This document shows, in pieces, positions 11,206-23,755 of a stretch of 64,000 nt of DNA (the first letter of the stretch is position 1; every line of letters begins with the position of its first letter). The notes under the pieces are model-generated. The model made no database searches and was not told the DNA's origin. It saw nothing but the letters and a program-made list of their open reading frames with translations. Made by a program: the position numbers and the translations under genes. The stretch is from Ananas comosus (taxonomy: Eukaryota; Streptophyta; Magnoliopsida; Poales; Bromeliaceae): NCBI RefSeq assembly GCF_001540865.1, contig NC_033638.1, positions 3,739,029 through 3,803,028 of the forward strand. The letters are read 5' to 3'.

Positions 11206-11332
11206 GCCCTGTATCTACCTTGTCAAAATCTGCCTGAAATCTGGTTATGTAATTAACTTATTTACAAAAAACCTATTCATTGTCAAAAACCCTAACCACA
11301 ATTTTTTCTCCCCACTTCCACCTCCAAAGTTG

Positions 11333-11335
<3 letters not shown>

Positions 11336-11382
<47 letters not shown>
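11336..11382. promoter_or_regulatory. CT microsatellite in APC13 5' region
   Basis: A pure TC run of about 47 bases sits some 200 bases upstream of the probable first splice donor of APC13. Pyrimidine-rich patches are common in plant core promoters and 5'UTRs, so a regulatory role is plausible but only inferred. Confidence 0.4.
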
Positions 11383-11385
<3 letters not shown>

Positions 11386-12138
11386 CGCGTGTGTGTATAG
11401 TACAAATTCGTAGATTTTAATTCTAATAGAATTCTTTCTTTTTCTATATGGATTTGGAGTCGAATTTTAAGTAGGAAACAAAAATAGATATAAGTGGGTG
11501 GGTAAACCTATCATATGATATGAGATTCCCTACCCCTAAAACCACCACTGGCCCTGATGCAATACCACCTTCTCCGCTGCGATTCCCTGGTACTTTTTTT
11601 TTCAAGTTTTTTTAACATCAGTTGACGATATTTGGTTTATTTCCTATTTGTTTCCTGGGGATTAACATATAAGTTCATCCATCGAGATGTGTTTCTTCAG
11701 TTACCTTTTTCAGTGAACAATGTGGAGCTTAGAAAATTTCCTAATAACTAGCATCTGTTTTAGTTCTTTTCTGTGGAGCATCATGAGTAGCAGTTTGCAA
11801 ATTACGTGAATTGATTTTAGTTTCAAAATCTTTTGTTTCGAATGAATGGTGTGGGCTGGATTATGTAAAAAGGGCACTTCTTTGATAGATTTTTATTATG
11901 TATGCAAGAACAAATTCTATTACATATGTGGCCAATGGGCGTTTCCTTCTTCTAATGGCTATATTTCAGCTCTCGACGCCAAGTCTAGGAGGAGAGTCAT
12001 TCATATTGAAAGATTGTAACGTGTAACGGCTATACACAGTAGATCAATTCTGCAGAGATATTTCTTCTTGCAGTTTTATTCCCATATATTTGGGGCCTTC
12101 GAAGGGAGATAGAGACTGCAAAGAGTAGGTGGATCCGA

Positions 12139-13720
12139 ATGGCAGAGTATCTGCTTAGCATGGGCATCCTCATAGACATTGTGGACGAGGAGTGGATGCG
12201 AGACACCCTCCCCTGTGACGGTCTGACCCCTATTTCTTGTTAATCGCACATCCCAAACCTTGGCTTAGTCAGTTAGTGCCATTCTAGCTACTCTTTAGTT
12301 CTATGGCAAAAGGCTAACTTTTTTTTCCCCCCTTTTATCTTTTGGGTTTCAGAGATCCCGCTTCCGTCTACAATGGCTGCACGAACCGACGACGCTGAGG
12401 AAACGAGTACGCCTCTTTACAAGATGAATGTTCTTACATTATTTCCAAGCGTGTTAAACATTGTTCTTGGATCTTGTCTCTTCACCGTTGAAGTCTGACG
12501 ATTTATTGCTGTAAATCAATTTATTTTCATAAATCAATCTATTCTATTAAGAAACTTGAACTCTGACAATTTATTGGTTGGAATTATTGTGATAGTCAAA
12601 GATTGGTAAAATTATTGTTGTTATAATTCTCAGGCAGAAACCTTCTAAAAATGCTAGTATCTCTGTTCTTGTGTCTAAGTTTAATTTTTGTGGTTATAAA
12701 CTTGCGGTTTAGTCTTCTTTGATTTTGCATGACACTATTTATAATTATTGTGTCTCATATTCTCATCCTGATATTCTAGGAATGTATCAAGTGGTATCCA
12801 AGCAAGTTACTTTTTTTGTTAGTTGGTCTTATCATGCTCTAGATGCATATTATCTTATCTTTGTCAAATGTATTATGCACTTCATTGAGTCCCTGTTACT
12901 CTACTACTGATTCATATCTTCCGTTCAGTGATTAACGTCATACTATAGGTTTTGTTTTTCCCGTGTTAGTAGTGCTTTAAGGCTTTAAGGATCTATGGCC
13001 ATATCCGTTATTTCCTGATCTGAAAAATAAATGCCTTATTACCTTCTATTTCAGTTTACTTAATATCCCTAAGGGAATGATTCAGAAGAGACTGACGAAG
13101 TGACAACATGTGTTACTAAAATGTTAGGCCAATTTTATGGTTTTGGTTAAATTATTGTCGCTTTTCATGTGTGTCTGTATGAGTGATAGCCTTTGTGGCA
13201 TGCCATATGTACACATAATCCTTCTCAGGCAAATAGAGTTCAAGGAGGTATTGAAATTGACCTTCAACATGTTAGAATTTTTAAAGGGTCCATTAACACC
13301 AATTTAATGGCTGTAGGTTTGTTTATAGTTGAGAATTAAGATTGATGTAGAGAATTGATGGTTGGTTGCTCTTGAGTTGTATGGGAGTTGACTCAATGCA
13401 GTGGATTAATTTCGTGAACTAAATCAATGCCACCTATTTTCGTGAACTAAGTCAATGCCGCCACCTACTAAGGGAACAAATCCAATAGTCTAAACTTGAA
13501 AGGTCATGCAATAGTACCATGGAAACAATTGCTTTGAGGTGCTTGATGTTTTGCAGTTGTAATAACAGATTGTTATGCTTAATCATTATTTGCAAAAACA
13601 TTTTCAGTACCTAATCATGGTCATCAAGTCTCTTTACTAAATTTCTTTCTACCATCAGATCAGGAAAGTCAACTGGTGGAGGGAGATGGCTGGCGTGATC
13701 TTGGACTAGATAATATCTGA
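12139..13720 (+). CDS. APC13: Anaphase-promoting complex subunit 13, three coding exons
   Basis: APC13 (BONSAI in Arabidopsis) is a small structural subunit of the nuclear anaphase-promoting complex, the ubiquitin ligase that drives mitotic exit. Coding exons: 12139-12220, 12353-12406 and 13659-13720, totalling 198 nt, so 65 residues plus TGA. Exon 1 gives the family hallmark [17 protein letters not shown], exon 2 [17 protein letters not shown], and exon 3 [20 protein letters not shown]. Both junctions are phase 1, with donors GTCTGA and GTACGC and acceptors TTTCAG and CATCAG. The length matches the usual 60-75 residues and no lesion is seen, so the gene looks functional. The N-terminus has a few extra residues (YLLSM) compared with typical members. 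A 5'UTR intron is likely: donor at 11590 (CCCTG/GTACTT) and acceptor ending at 12073 (TTCTTCTTGCAG). Another intron probably starts 20 bases after the stop, at 13740. Confidence 0.92.
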
Positions 13721-14012
13721 AGCTCTTACTTCATGCAAGGTATGATCTGTTTTTCTCATCTCAGTGGCCATCACTTAATATCCTTTTATTTGACCATCTC
13801 TGATCTTATCTTAGTCAACATAGTTTGATCTGATATTCTATTTCTTTTTATGTCATCTCAGTCCACACAATACACATGCACAACAAAATGATCTCATGCT
13901 TTTTTATCATTATCGGGCTTAAAGCAAGTTAAGCATGGTAAATGTAACAGCTGAATTTATAGTTTTTGTGACAGAAGTCAAATGTTGTAATAAAATTATG
14001 GTAAAAATTTAT

Positions 14013-14342
14013 AGAATTTGCCTAAACTATGGACTATTTTGATTTGACTACTCAACCTTTTAAAATTTTGATTTTGTTATCTAACCTTTCAATTTGTTTG
14101 ATTTGAGTCAGTCAACAGTAGTTTTACTTCAAAATTTAAATGCTTCATTTATCTTTATAGGTTTTGTTTGTATGCTTCATTTAATTCTCGCAACCATAAA
14201 TTTTTTAAAGTAATTAGCTTAAATTTTGAAGTCAAAGTACCATTGACTAATTCAAATCAAATAAATTGAAAGGTTGGGTAGTATAACCAAAATTTTGAAA
14301 GGTTGGCCGATTCAAAATGGTCCATAGTTTAGATAAGTTCTG
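14013..14342. mobile_element. Fold-back element with about 125-bp arms
   Basis: The left arm starts 'cctaaactatggactatttt' and the right arm ends with its inverse, 'aaaatggtccatagttt'. Similarity extends inward through 'caacctttcaatttgtttga' to 'acttcaaaatttaa', leaving a loop of about 70 bases. It is non-coding. If transcribed within the APC13 primary transcript it would form a long hairpin. Confidence 0.8.
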
Positions 14343-14724
14343 TATGTTTTTACTCAAAATTATTGTAATCCTAACTGAAACTTTAGCTGTTAAGCAATTC
14401 CATCAATATCTTGTCCTATGTAAGAACACTATAATGTCTTCTCTTGTTTGCTTTTGTTGTTATTATGAGTTAAAATTTATAAATATACTTAGGTTGCCAC
14501 GTGATTGGCAGAACACTACAAAGTTAAGAATAAGTAAGCTAGGAGGAAAATCAAGAACGTCAAGTATGCATGATTTAGAATATACATCAAAATATGCCTT
14601 AGTTTAATAAAGCAACTGCAAATTGTTTCATGTCGAAGGCTTACTCATGCGTTCCACACCTGTCCTCCTTTTTGTGGTGATTGCTGTGTAGCAAGAATCT
14701 TGTACATGAATTAGAAATCCCAGA

Positions 14725-14805
14725 GCAATATCTACTATTGCTAGAGCAAAAGGCGTCAAAACATGTTTAAGTATAATGTATATCCTCTAGCAATAGTAGA
14801 TATTG
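14725..14805. repeat. Short hairpin (21-22-bp arms)
   Basis: 14725-14746 (starting GCAATATCTACTATTGCTAG) is the near-perfect inverse of 14785-14805. The loop is about 38 bases. It is probably a tiny MITE relic. Confidence 0.7.
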
Positions 14806-16692
14806 TTTTAGCAATATCATTTCCCTAATTTGAAATCCCAAAGCTTGGTAACTAAATATCGATGCTGCATCTCACATATTAGATACTAATCATCAGGCTT
14901 CTTTCAGTTGAACATGATGAACAGAAGCTTAAATTACAGTTCTTGTTTTCTGACAGGCCTTTCCTTTGCACATATTTCTGGTCTTGGATCTATGTTGTGT
15001 GGAATCTGAATAATGGTTGTACAAATGAGATTCACGCCAAACTGATGAATATTATCTCGAGATTCTCGATGAAGTCAAACTCATGAAATGGCATTTGATA
15101 AGCCTTTGAACATTGCAATTTATATCATCTGATTAATTATGTGCAGAATTTGATTCAAGGTTGTCATGTTTGTTTAAAGTGAGTATCACTTTGTTATTTT
15201 TCATCTGTTCTCTCTTTGACTTAATTACTGTTGGATCTTGTAGTGGCTTCTGCATGTGCTTTATTTTTTTTACCCTTTCTGAAACACTCCTCATGCTTAA
15301 ATAGTTATATACTAATATCCGATGAAGATTGCATATCATATTGTAGGAAACCAGTATATTTGATCGTTTCATAGTAATAGGCAAAAAAAAAAGAGAAGCT
15401 TTATTATGCCTTCAAACATCATTTTTAGTCACTCGGCAACCAAATTTGTTGCTAGATTTAGTCTGATATTTATGATTTTCTTCCATCGTGAAGGTTGTGA
15501 ACATGGTTAGTGATCACTTTGTTCATTCTAATGATGTGACTTTTGATGTACACCTGGAGAATGACGAGAATTTTGGCGACTGGCTATAAGCCTGTAATGG
15601 AGTAAAACATGGTTTAAATATCTCTTCTAAATGCTTGATTGTCCTGTTAATTTCTGCATTTAAGAATGGCAGGAGTTTTCTTTTAATGCTAGAGATGATG
15701 TTGACATTTTAATTTCCTGGGAAGGTGAAATGCTGTCATGCTGCAGATTCATCTCACTCGGATCTAAGACAAACCAGCTGGTCGCATGTTATCTCTTAAC
15801 ACAAACATGAAAGGCCTAAGGGCATGTTTGGTTCGGGTTATCCTGGCAGAATTATAGGTAATTATGTCGGGATTATTATGTTTGGTTTATCGTCTGTAAT
15901 CTGGTGGGTAATATAGCATTACAAATGATGTAGGATTATATCGAAAATATTACCAAGCAAGAGGTGGGTATCTCATATTACTAGTGATGGTTGAATGGTC
16001 TCCCGCCGGTTGCTACGCCGGTATATTCTCAAGCGGCGAAGCCTAGTTTTATCGTATGTTGATCACCGAGAACAAACCCTGGGGGATGGTGATCAACTCA
16101 ACTTCGAGTTGCCAACTCCCGTTGGCATGCATGAAGCAACCTATACTGTGGCTCCATATCAAGAGGGAATGGAGCAGGGAAGGTTGCTTCTCCAACGGCC
16201 ACGTAGGGGGATACGTGGTCTATTCCCAGAGGTAGGTTCAAGTTCAGTTTTGAACCTACCGAAGGCGCTTAAAGCGTGTAAGCGCATATTACTTAAAATT
16301 ACTAAGTTTATCTCTCCAACCCCTAAATTCTTTTAATACGCTATTTTTAAAATTTTAATTTAAAATTTTGGAGAGTTAAAATTTAAATTTTAAAATTTTA
16401 ATTTTAATTTTTATTTTAAATTTTTAAATTTTAAATTTTAGATTTAAAATTTAAAATTAAAATTCAAATTCAAATTTTACATTATTATTTAGAATAAAAT
16501 TTAGTAAAAAAATTTATTATTTGTAAATAGTAAAAAATTTTGCTAAATATGACTTAATATAAGGGCAATTTTAAAATAGGCTATTTTATTGTCAAGATTA
16601 CTGAATTTTATAAAGTAAATTAATCATAGTAATTCTATATACACCGTAATTCAATATTATATTACTGTATTAAACCAACATAATAATGCAGG

Positions 16693-16870
16693 GGGCTTTT
16701 TTTTGCAAATAGCCCCCTGACAAATTTTATTTGCAAATATAGCTCCGTCCAAAAATTATTTGCAAAAATGGCCCTGGCTTTGCCACGCCAGCGCCACGTC
16801 AGCGCCACGCGGGCAGAGCTGCGCCAGGTGGTTAAGTTGAACACGGTAAACCATTCATTGTGTTCAAACA
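16693..16870. repeat. MULE left terminal inverted repeat
   Basis: Inverse of the right end (24755-24929), with scattered mismatches. Shared blocks include 'gcaaatagcccc', 'acaaattttatttgcaaa', 'cgccacgtcagcgccacg' and 'ccaggtggttaagttgaaca'. Confidence 0.9.
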
Positions 16871-17206
16871 CGGTGAATAGTTCACCGTGTTCATTGTATT
16901 ACTTGCCCCGCTTGAGGGGGTGAATAATACATTAGACACAGTGATTGGTTCACCGTGTTTAGACACGGTGAACTGTTCACCACGTTTAGACACGGTGAAT
17001 TAATCACCGTGTCCTTTACATCCATAACGACCTTGGCCAAATACGGCTTAGGTGTGGCTAGTTGTATTGGACACGGTGAATGGTTCACCGTGTCCAATTC
17101 AGTTAGTTCAGGGTTTAGGGTTTAGCTATTACCAAGACTTAGCCATTTTCGGGGTATAGGGTGGCGTATGTTGTATTGGACACGGTGAATGGATCACCGT
17201 GTCCAA
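16838..17206. repeat. Subterminal palindromes ACACGGTGAA/TTCACCGTGT, left
   Basis: About seven imperfect palindromes of the form RACACGGTGAA, 2-4 variable bases, TTCACCGTGTY, for example near 16868, 16936, 16963, 16990, 17070 and 17178. They are absent from the flanking DNA and mirrored at the other end of the MULE. They may be transposase-binding sites or hairpins (inference). Confidence 0.9.
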
Positions 17207-17447
17207 TACCTCAGCAAAATTTTTGCCGCACAAAAATCAATACAAGATTCAATACAAGAATACAATACAGATACCTATCAATACACATCACAACACATCA
17301 CAACACATCACAACATCACAACATCACAAAATTAATACACATTACAACATCACAACCAATAGAATCTCAATAAATTATCAATACCAAATAATCAAAACAG
17401 AATATATAAAATAAATGCAAGTTATACAATAATATATAAATATAATA

Positions 17448-20328
17448 TCATGTTCTCCTCCCTCGACTCTCTCGACCACGTCGCCTACCACGTCCGCGAC
17501 CACGACCACGACCAACATCATGCTCATCAAAAGGCTCCAAGATCTCCAACTGGTCTAGATGTTCTATAGCAGCACCCTCAATAACCGGCTCAATCACAGC
17601 AGTAGCATGTGTCGGTAGTATGTCTGATCGTGGAGAAGCTGAAGAGGAGGGCTGATCTGTACGGATAGACCTCATATGTCGTCGACGCCTAAAATAAACA
17701 ATATCACCTGCTCGAGCTGGATCTTGCGGTACTTGTGCTGGTGCCGGGTCCGTAACATCAGCATAAAGTGGCTTCTCTATAGGTGATGATGGCCTCGGTG
17801 GACTATATACGGGTGCATGGCCGGACGTCGATGCTCCACCATAGTCTGCTGGTCCTGGAGGTACATAGTGTGGAAGCGTAGGTAAAGTCTCCAGAACTGC
17901 CTCCATCTGATCGGCGACCTGTGATAGGGTAGCTAAGACTCCACCTCCTGAAATAACGGACAGGACACGTCTGATCGTATAATATGATCTCTGCACGATA
18001 TCGACCTGAAATAAAAGCACAATAAAAAAATATTATACGAAACTTTCTTGTATATATAAAAATTAATATAAAAAGATATAATATATTACAATCATACCAA
18101 TACTCTCTCAACGTGCCACGTGGCTGATACGCGAGTGGTGGCCGCTATACAGGTGTAGATATCCACCTCCTGGTGATCGTCCAATACCACTGCATGTAAA
18201 CAACGGTAGCTCGTATCGGATCTGGATCTGTCTCTGGGGCCACCTCTGCTATATCTATCAATCTATCATTCCAACGCTGAATGTATGAATCATGGTATGC
18301 CGCCCAATCCTCATCTGCTCTGCCTCGTGAATTGATGCGAGGTATGACAAGCACTGCATCAGGTATATGCAGTAATAGCCTAAACTGTCGCAGCACACGA
18401 TCGGGATGATGGAGCTTAATAATGTAGAAGCAGACTAAGATAGTCCTCGATCGCCAAACCTGGGACCCGGCAAGATAAAAAGGTGGAAGCGTCTCTAAAA
18501 CTGTGTCGTCATAAGGCCTCCATGTAATCTATTGTGAAAAATATATATGATTAGTTATCAAAATTAAACTATATTGCAACTTGTGTTTCGAAGAAAAATT
18601 AAACTATATTGATCTCGTTTTTTGGCGCTACATTGTAAATGAACTACTTGCGCTGCTTGATAAATGACTACAGCTTAAGTCATGAGGGGTATCATTTAAT
18701 TAATAATCAGAGTGAGTTCTCGACGCTTGTTGAACGGCAATGCTGATATATGTAACTATTGTAGTTAAGCCTTGATACAACCTTTAGTATTCCTTACGGT
18801 TTATTGATTTCTACAAAGTATAATGTACGGCTTCATACGAAGAGACTGTGCAGGTACATATATTGTCAAGTATAGGTATTAGCATAGTTGAAGCTTATGT
18901 TTGTTTACAATCTTAGATGTACTACTTTATGTGTCCATAGTCCAGTTAATACTTAATACTTGTGGAAAATGTCAATTCAGGCCTCACCTCTCGAAAATGT
19001 CACTGACCGCTATATTTTATGCTCTATTATCTTTACTAGGTTTTATGCTCTATTATCTTTTCATACAAACAACTAATTTCTTTTATGGTGAACAAAATTT
19101 TCAAACTAAAACAAAATTTCAATCCCAAAAACTTAGAATTAAATACAAAATTCGACAGATTGAGTAACTTTTATTTACCTGAGACTCTAATTGCTGATCC
19201 AGCTGATCACGATAAAACTCAATGTCAGTAGTCCTGACATTGTCCCGAAAAGCCAGCCTGGTATTCCACCTGATTCATGTATATCATATTAGTTATGAAT
19301 AAATAGTATATACAAAACTTAAAATGAAAAATTACTTACCGACACCCTAGAGGCATGTCGACAAGCTCAAGCTGCGGTCCTACTACCTCAGAGCGGCCAA
19401 TGTGCAGGTGGTCCCATGCCCATATCTATACAAAAATAACATTCTTGTTAGAAATGGAAACAATAACCATGACTTAAGTAGAAGTATTGTAAGGGTCCAT
19501 GTCGCAAATTGTACCTGAACTAATGTCCAAAAACAACAACACTCGACCTTTCCCCTGAGGCAAGCATTTCCTAGGGCGCGATAAAGATGAGCTAGCGCGG
19601 CTGCACCCCATGCCAACCCACCACAAAGGTCAAAATCATCTAGATGTGGCAACCATTTCAAATGCACCCTATTCCCGCTTGGATTTGGAAACAAATTACA
19701 TTCTATCTGAAATAGTATATATGCTCTCGTCGTAGCTCTAACAATAGCGGGAGGTGCGTCTAAGGGGATATCATGAAACTGCTGATATAACCAGTTTATC
19801 TTGATCTCACCACCCCTAATATCCTGCGGAACCACCCCGAGAAGGAACCCGCAGAGTTTTGCCCACTGATAGGATCCCCCTCCAGTCACAGCCTCACCAT
19901 CGACGGGGAGTCCCGTAATAACTGCGACGTCCATCAATGAAATACTCATCTCTCCATGTCGCAAATAGAAACTCTGTGTCTCCCGCCGCCACCTCTCGAC
20001 TAATGCTCCCAATAATGACTGATCGAGCTGTAGGCGGCGCAATCGTGAAACGTAATAAAATCCTGCTCGTCGCAATAAGTCCAACACCGCAGGATGCTCG
20101 CACTGCCATCTGTTCATTTTACGGCCATGCTCCGTAAATTGAACAGGAGAATATCCCTGCATGATTGTGAAAGCCAGCTCAAAATTAGTACATAAGTTAA
20201 AGAAGATCTAGGTAAATTTGAAATGTTTTAAAAAAATTTACCTCCTCTCTGATCAAAGTAGATCTATGTCGTGGCTGCTCAGTCAACACGGATGTATTAA
20301 TAGGTCCCGGCTCGTCATGATCGTCCAT
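17448..20328 (-). pseudogene. Plant mobile domain (PMD) protein, MAIN-like, TE-carried
   Basis: PMD proteins (the MAINTENANCE OF MERISTEMS/'phosphatase 7 long form' group) are nuclear proteins in plants, and many copies ride on transposons. Exons on the - strand: 20328-20242 (starts MDDHDEPGPI), 20156-19515, 19425-19340, 19269-19179, 18528 to about 18075, and 18009-17448. The first five have correct GT/AG borders and consistent phases. The second exon carries the domain core (SISLMDVAVITGLPVDG, then WLPHLDDFD). The last exon is low-complexity and ends in an RGRGRGRGRRRGRE tail and stop. A TAG at 18145-18147 interrupts exon 5 where glutamine or glutamate is expected, and the phase of the last junction is unclear, so this copy is probably dead. 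It lies directly downstream of the transposase, same strand. Host-derived or long-domesticated TE cargo cannot be told apart here. Confidence 0.8.
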
Positions 20329-20434
20329 CTGAAATTGGCAAAAAAAAAAACTGAGTTAGAAACAACATGATGTAACATTAGTGCGTAAGTATAAAAGATT
20401 AAAGAAGTTAAGTGTCATATTCATATAGAAAAAC

Positions 20435-22552
20435 CTATCGACGACGCCTCTCGGTTCTTCTTTGCTGATTTTCAGGACAAGTGCTTTTATAATGTCCAGG
20501 CTGTTTACACATACTACACTTGCCCCTCCTATTCCCACTGGCTTCGTCCATAACATTACGGATACGCGTAGATCTGGGTCGTCCCTTTTTTCTTCTCCCG
20601 CGTGGTGGCACTATAAGGAAATCATATGACGCGATCCAATAACGACGATCGGGTACGGGGTAGAATTGCGGTTCATAAGCCTTACAATATGATGCGACAG
20701 TATACCAAGGAGAACATAAGTCATAATAATCTATGTTCATGTGTGATGAACTACAACATGACAAAATGTGTGAACAAGGGATTCCTGTGAGTTGCAAACA
20801 CAAACATGAACATGTAGAACTGCTTCCATTGATAGTCACTTGGTATTGATCATCCCCGCCAATAAGTATGTTGAACATATGAAATGCAAATCGTTGAACG
20901 GTATATCCTCTCGCACTTCTCATCCGGCTATTGATGGTTTTTTCAACAGTCGTGACAAACTGCGTGGACATTGCAGCGCCTTCTGTCCGATGTTTTAGAA
21001 AAAATTCAACCACTCGATGAAATGTTGCCATCACAAAAGCTGTAATTGGTAAGGCGCGAACTCCCCTCAACACCCCATTTAAACTTTCCGATCGGTTAGT
21101 TGTCATAATACCAAATCGTCGACCACCATCAAAAGCTTTAGCCCAGTATGTCCTATCGTTATGAAGATTGTCAACCCAACGCCAAGCTTCTTCATCCATA
21201 GCCTTCAATTCTTCCTTTAATGCGTAATATTGCCGTTCTTCTGAAGCACTCCCAATTCGATAAAAAATTTTAAGTAAGTGTTTTCCTTTGAAATGAATAT
21301 TCATATTGGCCTTCATATGTCGTAAACACCATCGATGAGCATGACCTTCAGATGGTGGGAATACAAGTGCAACGAGGTTCGCTAGGTCTTTAAAACGATA
21401 TGAAATTAGTGTAATAACTCGAGATCTTGTTATATACCTTCTTAGGCAACTTAAAAATCACTCTCAACTCGAGCCATTCTCCCCCTCACAAATTGCGAAA
21501 GCTAGCGAAAATAAACCACCATTGGCATCGACACCTGTGGCAATTAATGCGTGATTTCCGTATTTTCCATACAGATGAGTAGCATCGATACTAAGTAATG
21601 GCCGGCAATACTCCCAACTATGAATCGATGGTCCAAAAGCCCAAAAGGCTCGTGAAAATATTCTCGTATTGCTCGCCACACTAATATAATCAATCTTTGT
21701 AATAGTTCCTGGATTTGTTGATTCCAACATAGAGAAGTATCGAGGAAGGTCGCAGTATGATTGCTCCCAACTGCCGTATATAATTTGTAGTGCTTTATTC
21801 TGTGCCCGCCAAGCCTTGCTATATGATATGCTAACGTGTAACTCGCTCTGAACTCGGGCTTGAATTTTCATAGGACTCATTGTAAGTCTTGCCTTCAGTG
21901 TAGGTAGTATAAATTGACATATGAAAGATGATGTACAGTTTCGATGTCTTGTCTTTAGAATTGGAACTAAACAAGTGTGCGGACCTTTATAAGTCTTTAC
22001 TTTAAAAAATGAACTACCTTTCGTCCGAGAGGCATGTAATCTCCATGGGCAAGAATCGACTACATATCTCACAGTATATCTAGTTGTATTTGACTTAACA
22101 ACTTTAAGCTGCACATTATGTGCAATGTGCCAAATGTCCGAAGCCCTTATTAGCGATGATTTATCAGAAAAAGTCCGATTAGCCCATGCTTCATCACTTG
22201 GAGGACCCTGATCAATATTTTGTTCACTATATGCATCAACAACGCTTTGATTAATTAATTCATTACCCAGGATAAACCGTTGTCTTTGATCTTCAAATTC
22301 CACGAATTCCACCGGGTCCGGTACATCTTCGTTGTTGACATTTGAGTTTTCAATCCATTCAACACCTTCATCTCGAATGGCGTATGCGAGGGCATTCAAG
22401 CCACCGTCATGATCAGGATCCAAAGAACACGCAACAAAGGATTCCTCGTCATCACTAGAATCAGCATCAATTCGCCCTTGATCCTCTTCATCAGTTTCAC
22501 TAACATACTCCTCATCACTTCTACTTACGTCCAATAGATCAGTTGTAGTCAC
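20435..22552 (-). pseudogene. MULE (MuDR-type) transposase, inactivated
   Basis: Two open stretches, 22552-21464 and 21316-20435, are in the same frame (412 codons apart). Together with the piece between them they form one 705-codon transposase. Visible parts: acidic N-terminal region, zinc-ribbon-like DNA-binding domain (CPWRLHASRTK...GPHTC), DDE catalytic domain, SWIM zinc finger (CSCLCLQLTGIPCSHIL) and a C-terminal CCHC knuckle (CSMCKQPGHYKSTC). The first catalytic aspartate is kept (SIDATHLYGKYG, codon 323). The usual aspartate of the 'ISDR' motif is tyrosine (codon 385, 21398-21400), and the glutamate lies in NRSESLN (codon 489). Two TGA codons at 363 and 365 stand where the family has tryptophans. 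It cannot make an active enzyme. Start at 22552 is only the first ATG of the open stretch. Confidence 0.9.
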
Positions 22553-22569
22553 TCCCCGATTAGTCCATT

Positions 22570-22890
22570 CACGATGAGTAGATGATGGACCTTCATTTTA
22601 ATAAGGAGGGTTAGTATTTCTTATTTCCCAAGCCGGCCATTCATGAACACTAGATGATCCTGGACCTTCATCTAATAAAGGAGGGGTAGTATTCTATTCC
22701 CAAGCCGGCCATTCTAGACACTAGATGATCCTGGACCTTCATCTACATAAAGAGGGCTAGTAGTATTTTTATTCCCAAGCGGCCATTGATGAACACCATT
22801 GTATGGACCTTCATTTGATTAGGAGATAGTGGTTCTGACTTCCCAATCCGTCTATTCTATGAACATAATGATGTGTCGTGGACTTTGATA
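22570..22890 (-). repeat. Degenerate tandem repeat, about 70-bp unit
   Basis: Four to five imperfect copies of a unit containing 'cccaagccggccatt', 'actagatgatcctggacctt' and 'aaggaggg'. On the - strand it reads like repeats of a short acidic peptide (DEGPGSSSVHEWPAWE), continuous with the transposase N-terminus but broken by a stop. It is probably part of the old transposase reading frame. Confidence 0.7.
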
Positions 22891-23159
22891 AGGAGGACAG
22901 TAGACCTTGTAGAGATATATAAGATTAACTATTCACATTGATTTTTTATGTAACTAAATCATACAATCACCTACCACTCATTTTGATCAACAACGGAGAC
23001 GGATCATCACAGCAGATGCAATGCTGCACTAACTGGCTGAGATGGGACTCCAAACTCTCTGGAATACTTACAGACAAAATTATTAATTTCGCGCCCTAAA
23101 CTAATTGAGAAATATGAAAAAGATTTATAAAGATCATTACTTTATACCTTGATGTACGA

Positions 23160-23575
23160 CTCGTTCGCGATCAACGTAATTCCTTTGATCATTGCTGCGT
23201 ACGACGCATTTTCGTTGATAAACGGTATTTGGACGGTCGCCTGTGCGTCGACCCATCTTTTCCACGTATAATTTTATCATCCATGGAACGGAAAAATATC
23301 ATCACGCCAGATTAGTGTTATGTCATTTGATACGTTAACAAATTCCCATTTGTCTCCCATTGGACATTTCATCGTGATCGTAGACGTCTGTCCACTCGAT
23401 CATAATTAGTAACATTGTATATTTCCATCTCTAAATCTCGAAATGGAGTATGCCGTCGGACGCCAACCAATTCTTTACGGCCACCAATATATCGTGGTAC
23501 ATTATTGTTCTCCGATTAAAATTTCGTCCCAATGGATATAGAAAGAGAACAATGTCGCCAGTATAGAGTTCAAGT
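23160..23575 (-). pseudogene. Degraded upstream part of MULE transposase
   Basis: The - strand translation shows fragments such as GDIVLFLYPLG and DLEMEIYNVTNYD, separated by stops and frame changes. The position (5' of the main transposase ORF) and phrases like these suit the N-terminal region of plant MULE proteins. Exon borders cannot be drawn. Confidence 0.4.
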
Positions 23576-23755
23576 AATATATTAACTGTAAAAAATTATT
23601 AAACTCAACATATCACATTTTTAAAACAACAAAAGAGGGGTAAAAGGATGGTATTACCATTGTACAAGCCACGGTCGCGCGGACTACTTTGCCAATTAAG
23701 AACGCGCAGGAATGATCTGTGACAAAGATGACCGAGAACAATCAGTTAAAGGGGG

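Larger units (their letters stand above)
13721..15816 (+). other. APC13 3' region with probable 3'UTR introns
   Basis: After the stop, 'catgcaag/gtatga' at 13739/13740 looks like a splice donor, and 'tttctgacag/gcc' at 14956/14957 like an acceptor. The 3'UTR may therefore be split, with a fold-back element inside the intron. A tiny open frame at 15505-15588 (starts MVSDHFVHSNDV) is unrecognised. Exact transcript ends cannot be seen from sequence. Confidence 0.4.

Noticed and set aside
20435..21316. Stand-alone SWIM zinc-finger gene
   Set aside because: Exactly in frame with the upstream MULE transposase piece (412 codons), separated only by two TGA codons; it is the C-terminal half of one transposase.
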